This document shows positions 16,310 through 26,243 of a DNA stretch of 64,000 nt, in pieces (position 1 is the stretch's first letter; the number at the start of each line of letters is the position of its first letter). Location: NCBI RefSeq assembly GCF_047159865.1, contig NZ_AP038804.1:1178001-1242000 (forward strand), written 5' to 3'. The translations under genes were made by a program, and so were the position numbers. A model generated the notes under the pieces. It had not been told where the DNA came from. It saw only the letters and a program-made list of their open reading frames with translations, and ran no database searches. This DNA comes from JAIOSF01 sp047159865. GTDB taxonomy: Bacteria > Campylobacterota > Campylobacteria > Campylobacterales > Arcobacteraceae.

Positions 16310-17737
16310 ATGATAAATATTGATGAGCAATTAGAGGAACTTTATAAACTTAGAGATTCTATTGCTGTACAAATAAAAGATTTAGAAAATCAGAAGCAAC
16401 TATCAAATAAGAACTTTATAGTTTTAAAAGAGGCTATATATATAAACTCAACATTTCTCTCTACAGAGCTTGTAAAAGATTTAAAAGATCTTGCAAGTTT
16501 TGAAAATCCTCAAGTTAAGACTTTACAATCATTACGAAAACCACTTTATAATATTCCTCGTAAAATTTATGCATATACCCAAAATCATAACGAACTAGTA
16601 CTACCAAGAGGATTGATGAGAGGTGTAATTGAGATATTTAAAAGAGCTGGTTTAGATAGTAGTTTCTTAGATGAAAGATTATTGATTCATGAAAAATTTC
16701 ATAAAATCAAATTTACCCTAAGAAAAGAACAACAAGATGCTATTAAACATATAGAAAAAAAAGATTTTTCTATATGTATTGCTCCACCTGGGTTTGGTAA
16801 AACATTAATTGGTTCAAAAATGATTGAGTTAAGGCAGTGTAATACTTTGGTTATTGTAAATAAAAATATGCTTTTGGATCAATGGATTGATCGTTTTGTA
16901 GATTACTTTGGGTATACAAAAAAAGAGATTGGATTTTTAGGAAAAAGTAAAAACACCCTTAACAATAGACTTGATGTAGCAACTATGCAAAGTTTAAAAA
17001 ATAATACAGATATTATTAAAAACTATTCTTTTGTTATTGTTGATGAGTGCCATCATATCCCTGCACTTACTTTTGAAAAAATCATTAAACAGTTTTCTGG
17101 AAAATATATATTGGGTTTAAGTGCAACACCAAATAGAAAAGATGGAATGGAACCATTATTATTCCAACAATTAGGATCTGTTGCATATGAAGTTAAAAGT
17201 AAAAAGAATTTAACAAATAAGTTAAAAATAGTAGAAACTACTTTTGAAAGCAAAGTTGATAACTTTTCAGATTTAATCGGTGAAATTATTATGAATGATG
17301 AAAGAAATATGCTTATTTATCAGGAGATATTACAATACAAACAACGAAAAATTTTACTTTTAACAGATAGAATTGAACATATTGAAAATTTAGAATTAAT
17401 TTTAAAAGCAAATAAAATTGAATATGTGTCAGTTCATGGAAGTTTGAAAAAGAATGAGCAAAAAGTAAATATGAACAAAGTTGAAAATAGTTCGTTAGTT
17501 CTTGCAACTACTTCATTTTTTGGCGAAGGGATAGATTTCCCACATCTTGACACAATTATATTTGCTACACCAATATCATACTATGGAAGATTAGTACAAT
17601 ATCTAGGACGAATTGGACGAGGAGGTGGAGATTGTTTAGCAATTGATATTTTAGATATTCATAATCCTTTTGCGTTAAGTAGTTATAAAAAAAGACGAGA
17701 AGGATATAAGCAACTTCATTATAGAAGAACTAAATAA
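16310..17737 (+). CDS. SF2 DECH-box helicase (XPB/UvsW-like)
   Basis: A 475-residue superfamily 2 helicase. Motif I is PPGFGKT at 159-165, motif II DECH at 245-248, motif III SAT at about 271, and motif VI QYLGRIGRGG near 432. An N-terminal stretch of about 120 residues precedes the helicase core and looks like a DNA-binding or accessory domain. It resembles XPB/UvsW-type translocases. In Campylobacter and Helicobacter the repair translocase mfd occupies the position next to ccmA, so a different DNA translocase sits in that slot here. It starts 4 bases after ccmA. Confidence 0.85.
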   Translation: MINIDEQLEELYKLRDSIAVQIKDLENQKQLSNKNFIVLKEAIYINSTFLSTELVKDLKDLASFENPQVKTLQSLRKPLYNIPRKIYAYTQNHNELVLPRGLMRGVIEIFKRAGLDSSFLDERLLIHEKFHKIKFTLRKEQQDAIKHIEKKDFSICIAPPGFGKTLIGSKMIELRQCNTLVIVNKNMLLDQWIDRFVDYFGYTKKEIGFLGKSKNTLNNRLDVATMQSLKNNTDIIKNYSFVIVDECHHIPALTFEKIIKQFSGKYILGLSATPNRKDGMEPLLFQQLGSVAYEVKSKKNLTNKLKIVETTFESKVDNFSDLIGEIIMNDERNMLIYQEILQYKQRKILLLTDRIEHIENLELILKANKIEYVSVHGSLKKNEQKVNMNKVENSSLVLATTSFFGEGIDFPHLDTIIFATPISYYGRLVQYLGRIGRGGGDCLAIDILDIHNPFALSSYKKRREGYKQLHYRRTK

Positions 17738-17745
17738 CTTTACGA

Positions 17746-17751
17746 TATAAT
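17746..17751 (+). promoter_or_regulatory. Candidate -10 box before the second M23 gene
   Basis: A TATAAT inside the short palindrome CGATATAATCG lies 32 bases before the TTG start of the M23 gene at 17784. It follows the helicase stop immediately, so it may begin the lpxC operon. Confidence 0.4.
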
Positions 17752-17783
17752 CGTGAAATATTACAATCATTAGAGGAAATATC

Positions 17784-19163
17784 TTGACATTTAAAAAAAA
17801 TAGAAATAGCCCATTGGGTATCATTATAAGTGTAGTAATTATTGCAATTATTATAGGAGTAGCTTACTTATATCTCTCACCTGCTTTTGAGCAAAATAAG
17901 CCAACTGTAGAATCAAAAGATAACATTTATTGGAATTTGAAATCTCCTGTAGAGATAAAGTTAAAAGATGATAGTGGGATTAAATATTATAAAGTTACTT
18001 TTAAAGATGGAGCAAAAGATATAGTATTAGCTCAAGAAGTGATGAAGAAAACAGAAAAAGAGATTACTCTTAGTATTAAACCACCAAAATTAGATATGTT
18101 TTACAAAGGGCAAAATACAACTCTAGAAGTAGAAGTAGTTGATAATAGCAAATGGAACTTTTTAGAGGGTAATAAAGTTATTCAAAATATTGATGTAAGT
18201 ATTGATACAAAAAAACCGATTGCGAATGTTCTTGGAAATTCTCGATATATACAAAGAGGTGGTAGTGCAGTTGTTGTTGTAAAAGTTCAAGATGAAAATT
18301 TAAAAGATGCATATATCTCTTTCAACGATATAAAAAACTTTAAATTGACACCATATCATAAAGAAAACTATTATGTTGCGCTTGTGGCTTGGCCTATGGA
18401 TATAACATCATTTAACAGAGTAAATTTGATTGTTACAGATAAAGCTGATAATAAGACAATAACTAAAGTCCCTTTTTATATCCAAAGGAAGACAGTTAAA
18501 AATGATAATATTACTGTAAGTGAAAAATTTATTAAAAATGTAAGTGCAAGTGTTTTAGAGCAAAGTTTTGAAAAAATACCAGATAATTTAGAAGATATAT
18601 TTATCTATTCAAATAGAGAATTACGAGAAAAAAATGTTAAAACTATAGAGCAAACTATTGAAAAAAACACTAACAATAGAATGGTTGAAAGTTTTAATAT
18701 TAAAGCTTTTAAAAGATTGCGAGGTTCTAAAACTGTAGCCGGATATGGAGATAGACGACATTATTATTTAAATGGTGAAAAAATAAATGAAGCGTGGCAT
18801 TTAGGGATAGATTGGGCAAGTGTAAAAAAAGCACCAGTTCGAGTATCAAACGATGGTATTGTTGTATTTAAAAACTATTTAGGGTTATACGGAAATTCAA
18901 TTATCATAGATCATGGGATGGGATTGGCAACACTTTATGCACATACAAGTTCTCAACAAGTTGATGTGGGAGAAACAGTTTCCTCAAATCAAAAGATTGC
19001 ACATACAGGTGCAACAGGTGCTGTTTTTGGAGATCATTTACATTTTGGAGTTTTAATTCAAGGAGTAGAGGTTAACCCAATAGAATGGATGGATAGAAAC
19101 TGGATAAAAGTTCGAATAACAGATATTCTTAAACAAGCAAAAAAAGATATAGATGGTAAATAA
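17784..19163 (+). CDS. M23 family peptidase with N-terminal membrane anchor
   Basis: A 459-residue periplasmic wall hydrolase. One membrane segment (about 13-30) is followed by a beta-rich region (about 45-235) and then a LytM domain near residues 320-440 with intact ligands HLGID and HLHFG. It begins with TTG, supported by AGGA 7 bases upstream. It lies before lpxC, as I recall for the Campylobacter M23 gene Cj0131, and its stop overlaps the lpxC ATG by one base. The long N-terminal part is probably a regulatory or substrate-docking module. Confidence 0.87.
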   Translation: MTFKKNRNSPLGIIISVVIIAIIIGVAYLYLSPAFEQNKPTVESKDNIYWNLKSPVEIKLKDDSGIKYYKVTFKDGAKDIVLAQEVMKKTEKEITLSIKPPKLDMFYKGQNTTLEVEVVDNSKWNFLEGNKVIQNIDVSIDTKKPIANVLGNSRYIQRGGSAVVVVKVQDENLKDAYISFNDIKNFKLTPYHKENYYVALVAWPMDITSFNRVNLIVTDKADNKTITKVPFYIQRKTVKNDNITVSEKFIKNVSASVLEQSFEKIPDNLEDIFIYSNRELREKNVKTIEQTIEKNTNNRMVESFNIKAFKRLRGSKTVAGYGDRRHYYLNGEKINEAWHLGIDWASVKKAPVRVSNDGIVVFKNYLGLYGNSIIIDHGMGLATLYAHTSSQQVDVGETVSSNQKIAHTGATGAVFGDHLHFGVLIQGVEVNPIEWMDRNWIKVRITDILKQAKKDIDGK

Positions 19164-20059
19164 TGAAACAAAGAACAATTAATAAAAGTGTAGAAATTGT
19201 TGGAATAGGGTTACATAAAGGCGTTCCTGTGAAAATGAGACTAGAGCCTTTAGAAGATGATATGGGTATAGTGTTTTACAGAAATGATGAAGCGATATCT
19301 ATCCCATTATCACCTGAGTATGTAATAGATACTCAAATGGCAACTGTAATAGGGAAAAATGATGTAGTCGTATCTACAATTGAACATTTACTGTCTGCAA
19401 TTTATGCCTATGGGATTGATAATTTAAGAGTAGTTTTAGATAATGATGAGATTCCTATTTTAGATGGTAGCAGTAGCGGATTTTGTATGTTGTTAGATGA
19501 AGTTGGTATTAAAGAACAAACAAAAAGTAAAAAAGCGATTCGTGTTAAAAAAGAAGTTGAAGTTAAAAGTGATGGTAAATTTGCCAAACTTTTACCATCA
19601 AATCATATTATTTATGATTTCTCAATCGATTTTGAACATCCTGCAATTGGAGAACAATCATTTCGATTTGATTATTCAATTGAAGAGTATAAAGAAAATA
19701 TTAGTCGAGCAAGAACATTTGGTTTTTTACATGAAGTACAATATCTTAGAAGTATAGGTTTAGCACAAGGTGGAAGTCTTGACAATGCAATTGTTTTAGA
19801 TGATCAAAAGATATTAAACCCTGATGGATTAAGATATCATGATGAATTTGTAAGACATAAGATTTTGGATGCAATTGGTGATATGTCTCTTTTAGGATAT
19901 ACAATGATTGGTGAATATAATGCACATGCAGGGAGTCATCATCTAAATCATCTTTTAACAAAAAAGTTACTAGAAGATCCTTCTAACTATGAAGTAGTTG
20001 ATCTTGAAGAGATTAAAGATGAAGTGGAATCATTAGAGAAAGCATATGCAACAGCCTAA
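19163..20059 (+). CDS. lpxC: UDP-3-O-acyl-N-acetylglucosamine deacetylase
   Basis: Zinc enzyme for the first committed step of lipid A synthesis. Zinc ligands are H75 (TIEHL), H232 and D236 (HKILD). The usual two-domain fold fits the 298 residues. In E. coli its level is controlled by FtsH with LapB, and genes for both types of protein occur in this window. The C-terminal tail here ends EKAYATA, unlike the E. coli degradation tail. The gene overlaps tsaB by 14 bases. Confidence 0.97.
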   Translation: MKQRTINKSVEIVGIGLHKGVPVKMRLEPLEDDMGIVFYRNDEAISIPLSPEYVIDTQMATVIGKNDVVVSTIEHLLSAIYAYGIDNLRVVLDNDEIPILDGSSSGFCMLLDEVGIKEQTKSKKAIRVKKEVEVKSDGKFAKLLPSNHIIYDFSIDFEHPAIGEQSFRFDYSIEEYKENISRARTFGFLHEVQYLRSIGLAQGGSLDNAIVLDDQKILNPDGLRYHDEFVRHKILDAIGDMSLLGYTMIGEYNAHAGSHHLNHLLTKKLLEDPSNYEVVDLEEIKDEVESLEKAYATA

Positions 20060-20522
20060 ATTTAAAGTACTCGTAATATCTATTTCTAGTCCATTGAAAA
20101 TAGGTATTTATAAAGATAATGAACATATAGAAACTTTCTCTAAAGATGGTAAAACGAGTGATATTTTACCTTTATTATTTGAGAGTATATTAAATAAATA
20201 TGATCTCGATGAGATATATTATGTAAATGGTCCAGGAAGTTATATGGCCATTAAAATTGCATATATTTTTTTAAAAACAGTGAGTATTGTTAACAATATT
20301 AAATTATATGCAGTAACTGGGTTTGATTTTAATAATAATTCACCAATAAAAGCTTTGGGAAAAAAATATTTTTTTAGGAACAATAATAAGCAGGAAGATG
20401 ATAAAATTACAATAGAATTTTTGAATGATAGTTCAATTGAAGATTTTAAAATACCTCTAAGTTTTGAACATATTAAATATAGTGAAGATACCCTACCAAA
20501 GTATCATTTACCTGCTGTATAA
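20046..20522 (+). CDS. tsaB: Short TsaB-like tRNA threonylcarbamoyladenosine protein
   Basis: Partner of TsaD in making t6A37 on ANN-decoding tRNAs. Residues 55-70 carry the family signature as NGPGSYMAIKIAY, where GPGSFTGLR is usual. The protein is only 158 residues, so most of the second actin-like lobe (present in the 231-residue E. coli form) is missing or degenerate. It lies between lpxC and thrB, where Campylobacter also has its TsaB-like gene. TsaD is encoded on the other strand at 50993. Confidence 0.75.
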   Translation: MQQPKFKVLVISISSPLKIGIYKDNEHIETFSKDGKTSDILPLLFESILNKYDLDEIYYVNGPGSYMAIKIAYIFLKTVSIVNNIKLYAVTGFDFNNNSPIKALGKKYFFRNNNKQEDDKITIEFLNDSSIEDFKIPLSFEHIKYSEDTLPKYHLPAV

Positions 20523-20547
20523 AGAAAATCATAAAATAAGGAAGAGA

Positions 20548-21429
20548 ATGAAAATAAGTGTACCGGCGACAAGCGCAAATCTTGGACCAGGTTTTGATAC
20601 ATTGGGATTGGCGCTCAATATTAGAAATCATGTAATTATAAAACCTGCTAAATTTCATAGCGTATCGCTAAAAGGGGAAGGTGCTAATAATCCAAAATTA
20701 AAAGATAATAATATGTTTATCTCTACATTTAATGATTTTCATCAAAACTTTAGTAACAATAAACAACAGTTTAGATTTGAATTTCAAAATGAAATACCTT
20801 TATCTCGTGGTTTAGGAAGTAGTAGCGCGGTTATTATTAGTGCTATAGCGTCTGCATATGCAATAGAAGGTATAGAACTCAATGATAAGAAGTTATTAAA
20901 CTTAGCATTGAGTTATGAGTCACATCCTGATAATATTACACCAGCTGTTATGGGTGGATTTACGGTGTCGACAATTCATGAAAATGAGGTGTTTTTTTTA
21001 AGAAAAGAGATTCCAAAATCATTAAAAGCAATTGTAGTAATTCCAAATAGACCAATCTCAACAAATTTGTCACGAAAAACTTTGCCTTACAAATATACTA
21101 AAGAGGATGTGATTTTTAATATTTCTCATAGTTCTTTATTAACAGCTGCATTCATGACAGAAGATTTTAGAATGTTAAAAAGAGCATCCAAAGATAGAAT
21201 TCATCAATACTATAGAATGAAGCAGATGCCAGAACTTTTTGCAGTTCAAAAAGTAGCTTTAAGAAATGGCGCTTTGATGAGTACTTTATCTGGAAGTGGT
21301 TCTACTTTTTTTAATTTAGCCTATGGAAAAGATGCTGTAAGACTTTCGAAAAAGCTTGCAGAAAATTTCCCACATTTTAAAATCATGATTTGTGATTTTG
21401 ATAATAATGGCGTGATTGTAGAAGATTAA
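20548..21429 (+). CDS. thrB: Homoserine kinase
   Basis: GHMP kinase phosphorylating homoserine in threonine synthesis. Key motifs are PATSANLGPGFD near the N-terminus and the ATP loop PLSRGLGSSSAVI at about 85-97. The C-terminal GSGSTFF is also conserved. I chose the ATG at 20548, with GGAAGAG upstream, because a TTG at 20464 would add 28 residues that family members lack and that overlap tsaB. The resulting 293 residues are normal. Confidence 0.95.
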   Translation: MKISVPATSANLGPGFDTLGLALNIRNHVIIKPAKFHSVSLKGEGANNPKLKDNNMFISTFNDFHQNFSNNKQQFRFEFQNEIPLSRGLGSSSAVIISAIASAYAIEGIELNDKKLLNLALSYESHPDNITPAVMGGFTVSTIHENEVFFLRKEIPKSLKAIVVIPNRPISTNLSRKTLPYKYTKEDVIFNISHSSLLTAAFMTEDFRMLKRASKDRIHQYYRMKQMPELFAVQKVALRNGALMSTLSGSGSTFFNLAYGKDAVRLSKKLAENFPHFKIMICDFDNNGVIVED

Positions 21430-21445
21430 GAGAGTTTTAGATAAA

Positions 21446-21694
21446 ATGTTAAAAATATCGATAAGAACTTGTGTTGTTTGTAGAAAAAAAATGGCACAAA
21501 AGTTATTGATTAGATTGCAGTGTAAAGATAAAAAGCTAACTTCTTTTACCGGAAATGGTAGAAGTTTTTACTTATGTAGTGACTGTTTAGAAAATGAATC
21601 TAAACTTGAAAAAGCACTATATAGAAACTGTAAAAATAAAGATGAATATATCGTACAACTAAGGGAGATATTAGCGAATGGAAGACAAAGTTAG
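21446..21694 (+). CDS. ylxR: YlxR (DUF448) RNA-binding protein
   Basis: An 82-residue YlxR protein with RTCVVCRKK at the start and a second cysteine pair CSDC around residue 50. In most bacteria ylxR lies between nusA and infB; here nusA is far away at 39302. The family binds RNA, and regulatory roles have been proposed in Bacillus. It overlaps infB by 17 bases, which suggests translational coupling. Confidence 0.88.
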   Translation: MLKISIRTCVVCRKKMAQKLLIRLQCKDKKLTSFTGNGRSFYLCSDCLENESKLEKALYRNCKNKDEYIVQLREILANGRQS

Positions 21695-24395
21695 GGTATT
21701 TGAAATAGCAGAAGAAGCTGGTTCTACAAGTGCAGAAGTAATTAAAAAAGCAGCCGATTTAGCAATAGTTTTAAAATCACCACAAAGTTCAGTTTCTTTT
21801 GAAGAAGCAGAAGAGATTGCAGGTTATATAATGACAGGAAAAAGTAAATTACTTGTTCCTAAAAAAGCAAAGCCAACAATAAAAAAAGCTGTTTCTGAGA
21901 AGGTTGAAGAGAAAAAAGAAGAAGTTGTTCCCACTAAAGCAACAGAAATAGAGAAGAAAGTAGAAGTTAAGAAACCAGAAGCTAAAAAAATGACTTTGAA
22001 ACGAAATGAATTAAAGATTGTTCAAAAGAAAAATGTTCCTGTAGAAGAGAAAAAACCAGAAGAGCCAATTTTAGAAACTAAGGAAGTTGAAGTAACTAAA
22101 GAAACTCCAAAAGAGGTTGAAACAGTGCAAGAAGCTCCGAAAGAAGTAAAAGAAACACCAATTGTTCAAGCACCAGAGCCAGAGAAAAAAATCACTCTTA
22201 AAAAAAGAGGATTGACAATTGTTAAGAAAAAAAGACCAATCATTGAGAATACACCTGCAACACCTCAATCAAAAAAACAAAAACTAGCTTCAATGAGTGA
22301 ATTATTTGGTGGTGGTTCTGACTTAAAAGAGGAATATACACCAAGACCAAAAAAAGTAAAAGCAAAACAAGCAGCAAAAGCACATACTCATGGTACAAAA
22401 CTTAAAGTTGAAAGTGATGATGATTTTAAATCATCTGGTGAATCTATACTAGGAGAAGAGGTTGTTCTTCTTGACATGGGTCTTATGGAAACATCAAAAT
22501 TCTTACAAGAAACACCAAAACCAAAAAATATCAGAACAACAAAACCTAGTGCATTTGGTAACCAACCAAGAGGTATCAAAAGAGGTTCTAAGAAAAAAAG
22601 ATATAAAAAGCCAACAGAAGAAGTAGTAATTACAGAAGTTACAATTCCTGAAGATTGTAGAGTTTACGAGTTTGCAGAAAAAATTGGTAAAACTGCTGGT
22701 GATGTAATTGGTAAACTTTTCATGTTAGGTATGATGGTTACTAAAAATGATTTCCTTGGAAATGATGAGATTGAAATTCTTGGTGAAGAGTATAATATTG
22801 AGATTACTATCAAAGATGAACTTGAAGATGTAAATTATGTTGAAGATTATGCTGAAGAAGAGATTGATAAAACAAACTATGTAAGTAGACCACCTGTTGT
22901 TACTATTATGGGGCATGTTGATCATGGTAAAACTTCACTTCTTGACAAAATTAGAAGTAGTAGAGTAGCCGCAGGTGAAGCTGGTGGAATTACTCAACAT
23001 ATTTCAGCATATACTGTAAATAAAAATGGAAATGATATTACATTTGTAGATACTCCAGGACATGAGGCGTTTACATCTATGAGAGTAAGAGGAGCAAGTG
23101 TTACAGATATTATTATCTTAGTAGTTGCTGCTGATGATGGTGTTAAGCCACAAACAATAGAGTCTATAAAAGCTGCAAAAGCTAGTGGAGCTCCAATTAT
23201 TGTTGCTGTAAATAAAATAGATAAAGAAACTGCAAATATGGATATGGTTAAAGCTGGTATGGCTGAACATGAAATGAGTCCAGTTGATTGGGGTGGAGAT
23301 GTTGAGTTTATAGGTGTTTCTGCACTTACAGGTGAAGGTATCGAAGAGTTACTTGAAAATATTATTATACAATCTGAACTTTTAGAACTAGAAGCTGATC
23401 CAACTGCTTTAGCAAAAGCTACAGTTATTGAAGCTTTACAAGTTAAAGGAAAAGGTGCAGTTGCAACAGTAATTGTTCAAAATGGTACTTTAAAAGTTGG
23501 TGATAATATTGTTGCTGACACAACATTTGGTAGAGTAAAAGCACTTCTTGATGATCAAGGTAAAGCTGTAAAAGAATTAGGATTGAGTAGAACAGGTCAA
23601 GTTGTTGGTTTGGGTGATGTTCCTATTACAGGTTCTGCACTAGTTGCTCAAAAATCTGCATCAGAAGCTAAAGAGATTGCTACAACAAGAGCAGAACACT
23701 CAAGAGCAAAAGAGTTAAGTGCATCTACTAAAGTATCTTTAGATGAGATGGCGGCACTTATTGCAGAGGGTAAAATAAAAGCATTACCAGTTATCTTAAA
23801 AGCAGATGCAGGTGGTTCTTTAGAAGCTATTAAAGCAAGTTTAGAGTCAATTAAAAATGATGAAGTAAAAGTTAAAATTATCTCATCTGGTGTTGGTGGT
23901 ATTACTGAAGCAGATATTGCACTTGCTAGTGCTAGTGATGATTGTATCATCTTAGGATTTAATGTAAGACCTACAGGTGCAGTTAAAACAAAAGCAAAAT
24001 CTGAAGGTGTTGAGATTAAGACTTATAGTATTATCTACGCATTATTAGATGATATTAAAGCTACATTATCAGGTATGATGAGTGCGATTGTTGTTGAAGA
24101 AAATACAGGTCAAGCACAAGTTCTTGAAACATTTGTTGTACCTAAAGTTGGAACAGTTGCTGGTTGTAAAGTTACAGATGGTAAAGTTGTTCGTGGTGGT
24201 CTTGCTCGTGTTATTAGAGATGGTGTTGTTATCTATACAGGTGCAATTAAATCACTTAAACGATTCAAAGATGATGTTAAAGAGGTTACAAATGGTTATG
24301 AGTGTGGTATCATTTTTGAAAACCACAATGATATCAAACAAAATGATTATATTGAAACTTTCATTGAGCATAAAGAAGAGCAAAAAATCGACTAA
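21678..24395 (+). CDS. infB: Translation initiation factor IF-2
   Basis: GTPase that brings fMet-tRNA to the ribosome. The G domain has GHVDHGKT at 412-419, DTPGH at 458-462 and NKID at 512-515. Before it lies a long Lys/Glu/Pro-rich linker (about 60-220) typical of IF-2. The C-terminal domains that bind fMet-tRNA follow. The protein is 905 residues. The ATG is preceded by GGGAGA 10 bases away inside ylxR. It overlaps rbfA by one base. Confidence 0.97.
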   Translation: MEDKVRVFEIAEEAGSTSAEVIKKAADLAIVLKSPQSSVSFEEAEEIAGYIMTGKSKLLVPKKAKPTIKKAVSEKVEEKKEEVVPTKATEIEKKVEVKKPEAKKMTLKRNELKIVQKKNVPVEEKKPEEPILETKEVEVTKETPKEVETVQEAPKEVKETPIVQAPEPEKKITLKKRGLTIVKKKRPIIENTPATPQSKKQKLASMSELFGGGSDLKEEYTPRPKKVKAKQAAKAHTHGTKLKVESDDDFKSSGESILGEEVVLLDMGLMETSKFLQETPKPKNIRTTKPSAFGNQPRGIKRGSKKKRYKKPTEEVVITEVTIPEDCRVYEFAEKIGKTAGDVIGKLFMLGMMVTKNDFLGNDEIEILGEEYNIEITIKDELEDVNYVEDYAEEEIDKTNYVSRPPVVTIMGHVDHGKTSLLDKIRSSRVAAGEAGGITQHISAYTVNKNGNDITFVDTPGHEAFTSMRVRGASVTDIIILVVAADDGVKPQTIESIKAAKASGAPIIVAVNKIDKETANMDMVKAGMAEHEMSPVDWGGDVEFIGVSALTGEGIEELLENIIIQSELLELEADPTALAKATVIEALQVKGKGAVATVIVQNGTLKVGDNIVADTTFGRVKALLDDQGKAVKELGLSRTGQVVGLGDVPITGSALVAQKSASEAKEIATTRAEHSRAKELSASTKVSLDEMAALIAEGKIKALPVILKADAGGSLEAIKASLESIKNDEVKVKIISSGVGGITEADIALASASDDCIILGFNVRPTGAVKTKAKSEGVEIKTYSIIYALLDDIKATLSGMMSAIVVEENTGQAQVLETFVVPKVGTVAGCKVTDGKVVRGGLARVIRDGVVIYTGAIKSLKRFKDDVKEVTNGYECGIIFENHNDIKQNDYIETFIEHKEEQKID

Positions 24396-24763
24396 TGGAT
24401 AATAAAAGCGTAAATTTACAAAGAACTCAATCTCTTCTTATGGAACTAGTTCCAGAAGCATTGAGTAGTTTAAATGACAATAGAATAAAATCATTAACAA
24501 TTACAGATGTTGATTGTAAAAATGGTAAATATGATGCAAATGTTTATTATGATGGTAGTGACTATACTAAAGAAGAGTTAAAAGAGATAAGAATGAGTCT
24601 TCGTAAAGCTAATGGTAGAATAAAATCATATATTTTAAATGCCACTTCTTGGTATAAATGTCCTGATTTTACTTTTTTAGTAGATGATATGATGGATAAA
24701 AGAGCAAGAATGGAAGATCTATTTGCACAAATATCTTCAAAATCAAATAAAGATAAAGAGTAA
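24395..24763 (+). CDS. rbfA: Ribosome-binding factor A
   Basis: A 122-residue KH-type protein needed for late 30S subunit assembly near the 16S 5' helix. It begins with the usual region that includes LQRTQSLL and contains DVDCKNGKYDANVYYDGSD, the strand pair of the KH fold. It sits between infB and rimP, all acting on the small subunit, and is translated from an ATG overlapping the infB stop. Confidence 0.93.
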   Translation: MDNKSVNLQRTQSLLMELVPEALSSLNDNRIKSLTITDVDCKNGKYDANVYYDGSDYTKEELKEIRMSLRKANGRIKSYILNATSWYKCPDFTFLVDDMMDKRARMEDLFAQISSKSNKDKE

Positions 24764-24766
24764 AAT

Positions 24767-25204
24767 ATGGAATTAGAAGAATCTATAAAATTAGCTGCTG
24801 AGGGTTGTGGAGTTGACCTTTATGATATTCAACAAACTAAAGAAAATAAAACAAATATTTTAAGAGTATATATCACTTCAAAAAATGGAGTTAACTTAGA
24901 TCAATGTGCACATGTTAGTAGAATGATCTCTCCATTATTAGATATAGAAGAACCTATAAGCGGAAAGTATACACTAGAAGTAAGTTCTCCTGGAATTGAA
25001 CGAAAACTTAAAACTTTGCATCATTTTCAATGTTCTATTGGATCTAATGTAAAAATAAAAAATTATTCAAATGAAGTGATTAAAGGTGAATTAATATCTG
25101 CAACTACTGACGGTATTCTTCAAATAGATGAAAATTCAGAAATCAAAGAGATAAAGTATGATGATGTATTATCAGCATCAACTTATTTTGACTGGAATAA
25201 ATAA
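24767..25204 (+). CDS. rimP: Ribosome maturation factor RimP
   Basis: A 145-residue RimP that assists 30S assembly. The N-terminal domain ends with the family motif YTLEVSSPGIERKL (about residues 66-79), and the C-terminal SH3-like part follows. It starts 3 bases after rbfA and ends 6 bases before ribD. Confidence 0.95.
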   Translation: MELEESIKLAAEGCGVDLYDIQQTKENKTNILRVYITSKNGVNLDQCAHVSRMISPLLDIEEPISGKYTLEVSSPGIERKLKTLHHFQCSIGSNVKIKNYSNEVIKGELISATTDGILQIDENSEIKEIKYDDVLSASTYFDWNK

Positions 25205-25210
25205 AATATT

Positions 25211-26230
25211 ATGAAAATGACAAATAGCCAATATATGAAATTGGCTATTGATGAGGCTTGGAAATATCAACTTTTAACTTATCCTAATCCAGCTGTTGGT
25301 GCAACAATAGTAAAAAATAACAAAGTGTTATCTACAGAAGCTCATAAAAAAGCAGGTACACCACACGCAGAAGTTTTAGCATTAAAATCAGCTTATTTAA
25401 GTGTTTATCCCACTTCTAAATTGCAACAATTAGAATCATCTCATGAGATACATGAATACTTGATGTCAAATCATAATAACTTTTTTCATGAATGTGAAAT
25501 TTATGTTACATTAGAACCTTGCAATCATATTGGTAAAACACCTGCCTGTTCCGTGCTCTTAGAAGCTGTAAAGATCAAAAAAGTTTATATAGGGAGTTTA
25601 GATCCTAACGATAAAGCAAGTGGAGGACTAGAAAGATTACAAAATGCAGATATTGATGTTGAAATAGATGTTTGCAAAGATGAATCTGATAAGTTATTAT
25701 TTCCATTTTTACAATATCAAAAGAAGCATTTCCATTTTTTTAAAATGGCTATGAGAGGTGATGGTTCAATTAATAATGGCTATATCACAACTCAAGATAG
25801 CCTTAATTTAGTACATGAAATTCGTACAAAAATTGATCTGATGGTAATAGGTGGGAATACTATAAGAACCGATCGACCCACTTTAGATGCAAGATTTTCT
25901 GTAAATAAAAAAGCACCAGATATATTTATATATAGTCGACAAAAAGAATTTGACAAATCTATACCGTTATTTCAAATTAAAAAAAGAGATATTATGATTG
26001 GTACAAATTTAGATTATGTTTCTTCAAATAGTTTTGTTATGTATGAGGGGGGATATCAATTTTTAAATGCACTTAAGGATAAAATTGACTATCTAATGCT
26101 TTTTATCTCTTGTCAAGTAACAGAAACTCTTCCATTGGATGTATCAAAGTTTGGCTTTGAAATTCAACATTCATATTACATCAACGAATTTGATAAAATT
26201 GTATATTTAAAAAGAGTTAATGGCGAATAA
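25211..26230 (+). CDS. ribD: Bifunctional riboflavin deaminase/reductase
   Basis: Catalyses deamination and then reduction of the pyrimidine intermediate of riboflavin synthesis. The deaminase domain has HAE in TPHAEVLAL and the zinc cysteines in PCNHIGKTPAC. The reductase domain (about 170-339) contains VIGGNTIRTDRPTLDAR. Between the two deaminase motifs there is an extra 30-residue stretch (about 57-95). The last gene of the infB operon, it links by pathway to ribF at the window start. Confidence 0.94.
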   Translation: MKMTNSQYMKLAIDEAWKYQLLTYPNPAVGATIVKNNKVLSTEAHKKAGTPHAEVLALKSAYLSVYPTSKLQQLESSHEIHEYLMSNHNNFFHECEIYVTLEPCNHIGKTPACSVLLEAVKIKKVYIGSLDPNDKASGGLERLQNADIDVEIDVCKDESDKLLFPFLQYQKKHFHFFKMAMRGDGSINNGYITTQDSLNLVHEIRTKIDLMVIGGNTIRTDRPTLDARFSVNKKAPDIFIYSRQKEFDKSIPLFQIKKRDIMIGTNLDYVSSNSFVMYEGGYQFLNALKDKIDYLMLFISCQVTETLPLDVSKFGFEIQHSYYINEFDKIVYLKRVNGE

Positions 26231-26243
26231 CTAAGTTGATATT

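Noticed and set aside
24082..24402. 106-residue open frame inside infB
   Set aside because: It is a Leu/Lys-rich shadow of a strongly conserved gene in another frame, with no ribosome site.
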